Below, one piece after another: positions 49,094 to 60,800 of a stretch of 64,000 nt of DNA (its first letter is position 1; every line of letters begins with the position of its first letter). Below the pieces are notes generated by a model. The model was given only the letters and a program-made list of their open reading frames with translations, was not told the origin of the DNA and did not search any database. The stretch spans positions 7,192,001 through 7,256,000 of the forward strand of contig OX387203.1 of the NCBI GenBank assembly GCA_947561715.1. The letters are read 5' to 3'. The position numbers and the translations under genes were made by a program. The DNA is from Ascidia mentula (taxonomy: Eukaryota; Chordata; Ascidiacea; Phlebobranchia; Ascidiidae).

Positions 49094-50148
49094 TTTGTAG
49101 ACTATAAGCTACAAACACTATAGAAAGCAAATGGATCAACTTAGTATTACGCAGTTTACATAGTTACAAGCAATGCCGTAAGACGATGTGCATCCTATAC
49201 AATACTGCTTTTGCTTTAAGCTACGTGAACGGCGGTTGCGTGCTGTAGGTTATATATAAAACATCCGGTTATGACTAAGAAAAAAATTCACGCTGGCAGG
49301 TTTCTTAAATGACTGTTACATAGTAGGTTTCGACCGGGCAACAATGTAACGGATGTTTGCAACCACTAAGGTCACGTTTGCCAATAACGCAAACAGCGTT
49401 TGTTGTCGTTTAACACAGTGGTTCTTTGATAGATTTTGTTTGGTCTTAACAAATTTGCTACGTGTGCGAGAAACGAGGTTGTGTGTTTGCAACTTAATCG
49501 GGTTTTTAATTGTCAACATTACAAATCCCTAGTATACAATCCAACGTAAGCACAGTAACATTTGCAGTCTATGTTTGCATATTGTGCCGAAACTTCGATA
49601 CAACAAATCAACCGTAGAAACAAAAGTTATAACCCTTCTTCTGTTTTTTTTGCAATGCATAAAAAGGTTGATGTGAAATACCTTCGGCATTAAATCAACC
49701 CCGCATCAACCAATTTCGCATGTGCATTTTTTTATTACTATCAGGAAGGCTGCATAAGAGTACATGCAAAAATATACTATGGCACAATCAGATATCGTAT
49801 AAGCCACTCTTGCGAATACTATACATTTAATTATTTTTTGTTCATGCTGTAATACGTTTTATCGGAAATTCGTAAGAAAAAGATACAGAAAGTATAAATA
49901 CGCATTCAAATATTACAGTGATACTGTTATCATACTGTTATATACGTTCGCAGAATGTTGTCCAGTTAAATGCACAATGTTACATGGATCGACTGCAACC
50001 TTTACGTTCTAAGAAGTATAATCGGCCGCAAACCAATCCTCTTATAACACATTATATATTGGAACAGATCAGAATATCATCATTGTATGAAGAACACGTC
50101 ACTGATTAAGTTTCATGGCTAGTTGAGTTCAAACGTGAAGCGTTTATT
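49094..50148 (-). promoter_or_regulatory. Gene C promoter and gene D downstream spacer
   Basis: Just upstream of gene C the minus strand reads CCGGATGTTTTATATATAACC (49248-49268): an ETS-type motif (49261-49268) next to a TATA-like box, about 160-170 bp before the ATG. This spacer otherwise does not resemble those of A and B. At the far end, a minus-strand AATAAA (50143-50148) directly abuts the stop codon of gene D. No gene is recognised in between. Confidence 0.5.
50143..50148 (-). terminator. Polyadenylation signal abutting the gene D stop codon
   Basis: Minus-strand AATAAA begins immediately after the TAG (50149-50151), implying a 3' UTR of only about 15-30 nt if used. Confidence 0.5.
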
Positions 50149-51858
50149 CTACATGATTGATTGGCCTTCCTCTGAGCGCTTATTTCCTCTAGTGCGAGTT
50201 TGGCCAGTTTCAGCCGAACCGCTCTTTGAGCTGGTGGCAGTTGAGGAAGTCGTTTCGCGTCTTCCGCATCCAAGCTTCGACAAGATAGGATGTAGCCACA
50301 AACTTCGCACATTCGGATTGCGAATGCAGTTCGAAAGAAAGATGAAAAATCCCTGACAATGGATAATAAACGTCAAAATGTAAAATAAAATCCACAATTA
50401 CCATTGCATTAGAGATAAACGTGGTTAAGAGGGTTTTTGGGATTATAAGTTTATGCGTACGTAGTTGGCTGATGAATCTATTTAGGAAATAACGGATCGG
50501 AAATTAAGGGATTATCTAAAGGGAATTGGGGATAGGAATTATTTGTAGATAATCCGACTTGATTGTTTCGGAAAGTAAACTGGCATTTCATGTTACCTGT
50601 AGAGAATTTACAACTGTAAAGAGCCATGCCATAATCGACTGGTATGTTACGTCATCAGCAACCAACATTAGAAACCCAAATATCCAAGTCAGACCCATCA
50701 TCAAGATCAGCGTTATTGCAAGCAGGAAATCCTGAGAGCTCGTTCGCTTTTGAGCTGACGATCGAATCTGTTGAATTTGCGGTTGTTAACAAAAGAAATG
50801 ATCATCAATTTGAAATTACATGATATATGTAAAGCCACTGCAGGCAGGTGGTGGAAATTTTCCCATACAAACAAATTTGTATATTTAATCATAACGCAAC
50901 TATCAAAATATACATGGGGTTCTTGAAATGCTTCTGTGTAGCTAACCTTGTGTTTTCTGCATGTGAGACTGCTGAACACAATTGCAAACAGAACAATATT
51001 GAACAAAAGCAGTAGTCCGATGGGCAAAAGAAAGCCATAATGCAGAGAGCTGAGATGCACCCAACACATGTGTCTTGCTTGATACGATGATACGAACAAA
51101 TTGTCATCTGCAAAAAGTATTCTGTTAACAAAATATTGCACTCACAAAAGTTTCGCATATATTTTTTGCATTGAAAACCTGAAAGGTAGCACCAATGTAA
51201 TATGAATGAAAAAATACAATATAGACTTTTGTATTACCGATGAAAAATGTAATGAACATCACGTTTGAATATTATTACCTGGTCTGTATCTTGGAATATC
51301 GTAGTAAAGTATCGTGACGCAGGCGTTCACCAGCACTATGATCAGAGGTACCAGATACGATACCACAATAGACGTGATGCGTACTTTGTCAGATGAAGTG
51401 CTCATCACCTGCAAACACGCACACAACGTAAAGTCGGATGGTTTATTCGGAAAATTGTAGATTATCTACCTTCACCAGAGCATTGTAAAGGTCGTAGGCG
51501 TTGGCACTCATCCAAAACCATGCGGCAAGTAGGAAATATTGTAGGAATGCCGTGGAAATGTAACATTCTATCCTATTCTCAACGTTTCCAGCGCTGGTCA
51601 AGAAGATGGCGTTCACCACAAGCAGACACACACAGATGTTTAGAAGAAATAGAGTTGGTTTCCTTGCTCTCAGTGTTCTACAAACACGTAGTTAATATTA
51701 AATGGTGCGGATGATGTATTGGGCCTGAAATTCATTAACTTTACTCACGTTACGCTGATATAGATGACGAAGGTCAGAACAAGGCCAGCCATAGACAGAC
51801 CGCATCCTATGTATGTAGCGATGTGAAGAGCGTGCGCTGACGGAAGAACAACTGATTT
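50149..51858 (-). other. Gene D: seven-transmembrane domain and tail exons
   Basis: TM1 51749-51858; TM2-TM3 51470-51677; TM4 51279-51408; TM5 50947-51107; TM6 50597-50767; TM7 and tail 50149-50352 (stop at 50149-50151). The TM domain is the best conserved part relative to A-C (CWVHLSSLHYGFLLPIGLL; GLTWIFGF). The tail diverges and is basic and Ser/Thr-rich. Confidence 0.87.
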
Positions 51859-54800
51859 CTTTAAAAAATATATCTTCAAAAAAGGTTTCATGTTCGGTTA
51901 TGATTACATTGCACTTACAACAATCATCGCGAAGTGACCAAGTTTATGGCAGTGGAACCTTGGGTCCCCATCTTGGCCGCTTACCAACACGCAGGCGTTG
52001 GGAACCCAGCGAAAACGCTTTTTGTCCAAGCTCACACATTGTGTTCTGGTCACTGTTTCCTAAGAAGAAGGATTAAATTTATTTTTCAGGTAATTCTTAC
52101 ACCAACTTCAAACCTTCAAGGGATTTGATTCATGCCGAATTCCACCCTGTCGTTTGGTTCGGTTGTTGAACGTAATGTTCACGAACTCCTTGCTCTTTGA
52201 AACAGTGAAACCCTTTATGTGTGCTGTTATTACCTGTAAAATATTATGGTTTACAGATTACATATAGCTATATTGTGATTTCTTTTCCGTATGCTGGCAT
52301 GTTATGGCTTATGTGACAGTACTTATCAGGCACGTCACAACAGTTTGGTGGCTATCCTGCTTAAGTTTAAATCTCAATGGAAGGCAAACCCATACTTCGC
52401 TTATTTCGTCCTCCACGGTTGGAAAAAGTGTGCTGCTTTTGTGAAGGACGAACGATACTCGCACAGGTTTCTCGTCCAAATTCCTCTTTATTCGACCTTG
52501 CGATTCACCGCTGGATGTTGCTGCAATTTCCAACAACTCGGCTGGTATAGTAAAACTGATAGGAGGCTCGTATGGGACCCCTGATGCTTGAACGGGAGAG
52601 AAAGAAACATCAGAGTAATGACCACCAGTGGACTTCTGCTCCTTGATCTACCGCGATAGTGTGTATGGAAACGTTATATTAAACCTCAGATACGTCAATG
52701 CTTTTATTCCTATGATAGTTTGCTGAAGTTTTACCTGTATTGTGATGTCTCTTGTCTTCAAGTTCAGTGATGTGCTATTTCCGGGAAGCTGAACTTGATT
52801 TGTGAAATCTTGCAAAACCTTGATTAGAGTCTTTTTTTGTTCCTTTAGTTTCCTTTAACCAAAGTAATTGTTGCTTTACACACATGATAGTAATACTGAG
52901 CTCTGTATTTTGACAATTTAACATGAAATAAAGAATTGTTATTCTGATAAAACTTTTGCAAAAAGAAAAGACGTGAACCTATTTTGGCGTTATAAATATT
53001 TTTTTTTTTTTTAACCATTAGTCGACAAATATAGTTGCAACGTACTTTGTTGTTTCCCGTCTGTTGGCCAGAGACGCCGATACTTGATTGGTTATTAACA
53101 CTGTATCAAGCAGATTCTGTCTGGTAATCTACGTGAAAACATTTTACTTCATGTAAAGCATTTGTTAATTTACATAATTGACACCACGTACCTTTACTTT
53201 TGAAGCAACTATACTCAGCTGAAGAAGTGTATTTGTAACTACTGCCGTTTCCTCTGCGCTCAAGTTCGTGTTTGTGGATGACGTGACGAGCCTTAGGATT
53301 GTTAAGGAAGATGTGATTGCTTTTGAAGTAGTTGGTTTCTGTGTAAACAGCATATTTTTGATATAAATGTGTTGTCACAAAGCAAAATAATCCGACAGCT
53401 TGGGAAAATATAACTAAACAGTTAAATATTTCCTTAGCTGTGCAACTCAATAACGGTCACTTGTTCAATTAATCCAACAAACCTTGAAAATATGGGCGAC
53501 AACTGTGGATAAATTTGTTGCGCAAGGTAAACTTTGAAGTTTTGCAAATGAAGCAATATCTTGATTCAACTGACTTCTTAAGCAGACTGTAGAAGCGATT
53601 GATCTACCTACAAAGTCCGGTTTATAAGTCAAAACGACGTATGTACGTTTATAATAAACTTTCCAACCGTTACGGCACTTTTGCTTGGAGAGAACCGATT
53701 CTCTGATGTTCCCACGTCCAAAGTTGTACCATGTATTGGTTACGTCGTCATACAATACGGTTTCATTGCAGAAAGCTGTAACAAATTCCTTTTTAATGAA
53801 CGTTTTCGACAATACTTGTGTACGAGGAGTAATATACGTACGATTGCATATTGTTCCGTCTCCTTTGTACCCCACTGCGCATGCGCAGGAGTAAGCACTG
53901 TTGTTTTGTCGAGGAGTACAAGATGCCAAGGTCTTGTGGCAAGTGGAATTTGTACAAACATTTGAAATACCTGGTTGATACAAAAAATTAATTATTTTCT
54001 TTTAACTGATAAAACTGCTTTTGACATGTTTTGGGCGAAATCTTTTGGTTAAGCTTCTAAGATGCAATGAGCCACTGGACTAAATTGCAGATGTTTATTA
54101 TGCTCTTGCTTGTACAGCAGTCGTATTAATTTCGTAAAATACGCTGACACAGGATTTCTGTCAAAACTACAAAACTAATCAAGAATCTTCTCAGTTGTTC
54201 GCGTGAAATACTTGTTTGCAAGGACAATATACATACGATTACATGTTGTTCCATCTCCTTCGTACCCCAATAAGCATGAGCAGGTGTACGCGCTGTTGTC
54301 TGGCAGTGGTGTGCAACTTGCCAAAGTTTTGTGGCACGTAGAATTAATGCAGACATTTGGATTACCTGGTTTAAACAAACGTAAATTATTTTTTTTCTTA
54401 TCCCATCTGTTTTTACGAAATGAGGTAACACTTTCACAAGGCTTTCAACAAAATTACTTTGCGTTTGGATAAATTGTGTGGCGAAAGCGCTCACTTGTCA
54501 ATAAGCCAATCTGCAACTATTTACACAACCCTTCCATGAAGGGAGATACTGCATATTGGATTTGGCTACAGTAATATACTAACCTTCTCTGTAGCGAAGC
54601 AAAAATCCACCGCGAGCTTTACGCTGTGTAACAAACGAAATTGTGACATCTGTTTCTGAAAATATTTCAACCCCTTTTTGATTTCCCTGCAAACGCGAAA
54701 GCTGCAAACCATCTGATTGGCTGATCTGATAGGATGATAAAAATAGTAATGTTGTTTTTTCTGAGAAAAAAAATAGCGCTTGTTTTTACTTTTCTGATGT

Positions 54801-57800
54801 AATATCAAATTGTTTTGCTAAATTATAACTTTTAATTTCTGGCCAAGTTAATCAAATACTCATAACATTGTGAACAGTTTAATCACATAACATTGTGAAC
54901 ATTTTTTGGATACGATTGGTTTCGTGTTCAGTGGGACGTGGCCTTTCGGTATAATTTAATTACTGCAAATTCCCAGAAAGCAATCGTGTTTCTATGAAAC
55001 CTTGGGTACCTGGAGCCAAGAGTGCGAATCGATAATCTCAAGGTCCACTTTGATATGCACCATCTTTTTGGGCGTTGTTTTGTTAATGCGCCAGGAACAG
55101 TCCAGATTATGAAGGTGCACATACGGGTATCCTCTTGAAGATATCTCTTGCCATTCGGGCAAGGCAATTAGTTTTTCCCCACAATTCCTCTGATCAACTG
55201 CGAAACCATACGATTATACGAGTTTGTAGTTTATCGCATGCTCACGAAATCATGTCAACATTACCGAATTGTCTACTGATGTTGACAGAAAATCTACTTT
55301 GTTGGGTGTTCGTTTCAAAGTATATTCGCATCGTGTTGGTGAACGGCCACGTTGAGGAAAGAAACTGGCTTGTGTTGTAGAATTGGTTTGCCAACGTATA
55401 TATCTGCATACATTGTGGACATGGATTTGTAGTATCACATTATTTGATGAGCATTTGATTACAATGTTTATTAGCGGTTGTGTTTTGTGTTGTTCTACAT
55501 TCAGAAGAAAGATTTTGACCAAGATTTTCGAGTTGAAAATACAACATATTCTAAATTATTTTAGCTACCATTTCAAATTTTAGCTACCTAGTCAAATCTA
55601 ACCTCAAGCTTATCCATTGGAGACAAAGTTAAACTCAGCATTTTAAGGGCAAGAAAGCTGCCACTTCCGGTGAGTGTCCAACCGCACCTAAGACCACGAG
55701 GTGCAAAACTCGGAAATCCCGGCGAACTTATAATGCTCCCTGTTGTCATTCTTTCGGTGGTGCCGCAGGTCGGAACTGAAATAAATACACTGGCTGTGTT
55801 ATAATCCCCTAGTATGAATTCGTAAATACCTGGGATCCCTTGTTAAATTGATATCGTTTCTGTGGATTTTAGGAGAAAACCACTCCCAAATATAACGTTG
55901 GCTTATGCACCAAATGTCGTTTGTAATTATTTGATAGTTAAAAAAGTTTAAAAGTTTTACAAAAGCTTGCCTTCTTCTATGTCAATGAGGAAAGTCAAGA
56001 AGGCATTTTTGCGTTGTAAGGTGGGTATGATCGTAACAGACGGAGAATTTGAGACGATGTTAACATCTCGCTCTTTTCCAAGTGGCACCTTTATCCGTAC
56101 TCCGCCCCCTTCGGCCATCTGCATTTTTTTTTCATTATGACAGAATATGTCGCTACAGCTTTCAAATATGTTTTTTTTGTAATTTCTGGCACAAGTTTTC
56201 TTGCGATTTGCATAGGTTCGTATACACAAACAACGCAAAAATTAAAAACCAATACCTATTAACCTCAAGCGTAATGTCTAAAATAATAGTAATCTTAGTT
56301 AAAAGATATTTGTTTTTCCTTACCTCAATTGCATTAGTTGTGTTCTGGTCAAGGTACAAATCATACACTTTTATGTACACGCTGCTGTTTTGATTACCAG
56401 GCGATACAATTGTGTACTCGCAGGCATGAGTTGATTGGTAGTAGAGCAAACTGTTCGAAATGTCACTGAAGTACCGTTTCGCCTCAGTGAAGTTCAGATG
56501 TCTATTGCATGCTATAAAAATGTGTAAGGAATGTGTATATGTTGCCATAAATACGTTGTAGTGTGCGAAAGGCATATATATGCATATATACTACATATGT
56601 AATCACCAAAAAATTTAAATTATTTTTTTGTGATCACACTGGGATTCGAACCCAGGATATCCTGTCACGAATCCCGGTCAGCTTTTCTTTCTAATAGTAA
56701 AAAGGTATAAAAAAATATACTGCAAACTTTAAAATATTTTTTTTTAATCTGACAAACACACCTTTAAAAACATATCATTAAAAAAGTATGCTAAACCGTC
56801 AGCACAAACAACGGGTTATCAATCTACACAGAAAACAACATGACCGTGCTTTAGACTCACATCCTGTCGTGTAGGATGCATAAAAATCAATTCCATTTGT
56901 GATTCTATTGTTGAGTTCAAGGTATACTTGGATCGGTTGGTAATCATAAAATATTGCTCTTTGGCCTGCAATTACGTCCACCCACTTGCCGATGCCACTT
57001 GTATACACCTGCAGATCAACATTTTCGTTAAACTATCAGAAGGTGATTTCTGTGCGATTAATCACGTACATCACACGTGGTAGTACTCTCAAGCCTTTAA
57101 TTCTGTCTTTGTGACCCCTTATGGTTATTAGTTCACTTTACGTTTGTTCTGCTATGAAAAATAATTTAATTGTTAAATATGAATGTGTTTTTGTACAAAA
57201 CTCCCCCTTTGTATGCTAATATTTACACAGCTACATGTTCTAGTAATAGCTGTACACTGTCCGAAACAGAAGACCTTTATTGCTGTCGGTGGGAAAGATG
57301 TGTTGGCAACGTTTAGCGTCAGAGCGTATGGACTGCGCGAGTATTTGGTTAAGTCCCAACTGCAAACAATACGAGACTGGTTCGAAGAAGGTATTTCTTT
57401 AGAAGAAAATTCTCCGTCAAAGCTGTAAATTTCCCGTCCGCATGTTTGCACTGGAAATTAACATAATATCTTAAAGAGTCAGCTTTGTGAGCCAACAAAG
57501 TAAGAAAAAACGTATTAAAACTGATAAAATGGTCAAAGTGTACCGACCTTGCGAGTATGCGAACGTCATGGTAGGGCCTGAGAATGATACTGTAGTGGTT
57601 TGAGAACGAACGACAAAGATTTTGTCGGTTACCTCCCTAAGGTGAGCAAGCCTATAAATCTGAAATAAATGTATGTTGTTTCAAGCATTTCTAATTATGT
57701 CACAAGCAATTATAATAATGTTTAATCCAAGTTAATTGTACCGAAAATGAAGTATACACATTATTAGGATTTGGCATTCGAAGAAGCTTGATATAAATGG

Positions 57801-60800
57801 TGTTAGAAGGTTCCGCAGTAATTCTCCATTTGCAAATTCTGATCGGGGGTACATGCAATACTCCGGGAATTCCAAATGGACTCAAAAATTGTTCTGAAAC
57901 ATTTGCACGAAATGTTCCTGCACAATCTGTGAAATGCATTTCATTAAAAAATACCCACCAATTTTTTGCATTGCAAGCTATGCTTTCTTCCTAGTATCAA
58001 TTCATTTTCACTAGCTGGCGTAATGCACGAATAAGTCAAGAAATTTAAAGGCTGGCCGATAATGCAGACAGCATTTCTATGTCTTCTGTAAGACATATCG
58101 GCAAAAACTTCTGTCATCATCAGTTCAATAAAATAGCTAAACCTTTTTACATTTTATTTGAAAAATGTCACCATGTATGCTTAAGACGAATTATGAAGAC
58201 CACAAACATGGAATGGAAAATATATTGCAACATATCTGCATAAACAGCTATTATAACTTCTCAAAGCAATCACCAATTTTTTGCCTTTTGTGCCACATAC
58301 CTTTCATGTTATAATCACCAAAAAGCCTGGTGTTTGAAAGAGAGCGGTTTGCTGTTTCAAAATAAACACGAAGAGTTGTTCTCGATGTAAATAACTGATC
58401 ATAATTGGGTGTGTTGTTGAGCAGGCGGTGGATAAGATCCCCGGTATACACCTATGAGGGAATAAATTTGTTGCAATTTTTTGCGCACATACATTGGAAA
58501 GCGTGCACATTTCTAGTCTAGTGCATTTATTATAACTATAAAAAAAATTACAAAAAATATACAACAAATTATAACTTTAATAGAACGGTAGTACCATTTT
58601 TAAACACGGGATGTTCCGCAACTAATTAATCTTTTGCTTTAATTTTACACAATGTTTGGATTTGCGGCATTACCTCAAAAATGTCGTGGTACAGATCTAT
58701 CTCTAATACGTTGCTGATAACAAGAGTTCGCAACTGATTCATCCCCTGTGGGTGGTAAAAAGTCCAACCGCACACTAAGTTTGGTCCCGCTTTTTGCGGG
58801 TATTTAGGTGATGAAATCGATCCACTTGTTTCATTCGTCGAAAATCCACAAGTCGGTACTGAAAAACCATCGGAAATTATATGCAAGTTACAAATTGCTA
58901 GTTCTAAAGGAAATGCCTATTATCAGCAGTATATAACAAATAAAACTCATACCTTCCCTGTATACAATGGAATACCCGCGACTTCCTTTTTCAGAAGCGT
59001 GGTCAACTTTTACTGGAAATTTGTGAGCAACTAACTGAATTGTTTGAGAAATGCCATAGTAAAATCCAATTTGAGATGGTCCTTCGAAGACCTGCAATAA
59101 AACATTTCATATGAACATCAGATATAGTTGATGTTAAACGCCAGTCATTATGAGTTGGCATTTGTTTGCGGTGTGAGATTCCGTACATGTATAAATAGTT
59201 CTGTAGGGAGTATAGAGAATGTCTTGTTACGCTTAGCCCGGTTACATGGCCTTGGCTTGTGGGAAACTTGGCAGGCCAACAAAAATGGCCGTTGTTGGTT
59301 TACATGGCCAGTGAAACACGGCTTTTGTTGAAAATGCGGCCAAGCCACTTTTTCGGCCACAATTTCGCGGCCATGTGAACTTACTGCCAACAGTAGCCAA
59401 ATAATAGGCACAGTGGCTGGAAAACGTGGTCAGGTCTGGTTTTCATTTACTTTAAAGTGGCCATAACCGGGCTGGGAGGTATTTTGGTTGAAGAAATTTT
59501 AGTTCCTACAGCAACAACTTTCCTGCCTTAAACTTAATTTCAATATGTGCATTGCTGTTGGCCTCTAATACTTAGGTGTGAATTTACCGTAGTCCTGCTG
59601 CAACAACGTGTATTATTAGGATTTCCCGAAATCTTTAACTGGACGCTTTTGATTGGGCCAGAGGGATTGATGGTCAAGTTGCAAGCAAATCTTGTTGGTC
59701 GAAAAAATGGAAATCCTGGTGTTGTTATGGTTTGAGAAATCGGTGTTGCCGTTAGTGTTTTATGGCAAACTACAAAAGAAGACTTTACTTTACAGTAAAT
59801 TGTGTCACTTGAAAGTAAATTTAGCACATTATATGCAAATACACTGCAAAACTACGTTTAGATTTAGACCACTTTACCATTGTATCGGTAGGTTGCCTTA
59901 AATGGTTTTCCTGTTGTTGTACCGGAATTGTAGTAAACCCGGAGAACATTTTCTGTAGCAAAATCCCTATACGTGTCCTTGTACAAATCTGCCAGAAAGC
60001 CATGCATGTCGTACACCTTGGTAACAATGAAAAATTGCCTGTTTGTTTCATCGCTTTTGAGCGCCATTCCGGTGCAAGAGTTTTTTTTCAAAACGACATT
60101 TCGGCAAGATTTTACGACTGGTACGTCCCAAAACTTAGAAAAGTATAGTTGAATCATTAAAAATCTGTTCGGTTTGCTTATTGTTTTGTTTCAATTAAAA
60201 CTAAACTAATTTCAAGTATAAAGCAAATACACTATAGCGTTGCGTACCTGCAAAACGGCACTTGGATCGCTGCTGTGCTGCACGGTCCCAAAAATCATTT
60301 GAAAAACCTTTTCCTTCACTGCAGCTGTGGTGCTGTAGATATTCCAGGCGCACTGCGTATTTGGTGGGACGTTTTGTGGAAAATTGGTAGAGTTTAATTT
60401 TCCGTTCAATACGTTGGTGTCGAAACCACATTTTGTCACTGAAAGCAGTCAACAAGACTCTATGACATTACAAAGTATATTTTACGACGCGCTATGTATT
60501 GTTTCGCCTAAAATTCTAAGAATAAAAGGTGAATAAGCGATCTAAATATCAGCTCATTTTATAAAAACAACAGATTAAAATACAATAATAAACTTCATGT
60601 TCATGTGAGCAATTTTACTAGTACTCAGAATCTACATTAAAACGGTAGTTTCCACAATATTTCTTAAAAAGCAACAAGTTGATTTATTAAAAGTCGTAAT
60701 TGGTGAACCAGGATGTTGTGGAAGGCCAAACGAGTTGTGTTGCGCACAAATAACATGACTTGCGCAAAAGCTCGGATCTTTAACTTCCCTTTGTTCGATG

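Noticed and set aside
56631-56692. A functional tRNA gene
   Set aside because: No D-arm and no matching acceptor stem could be found.
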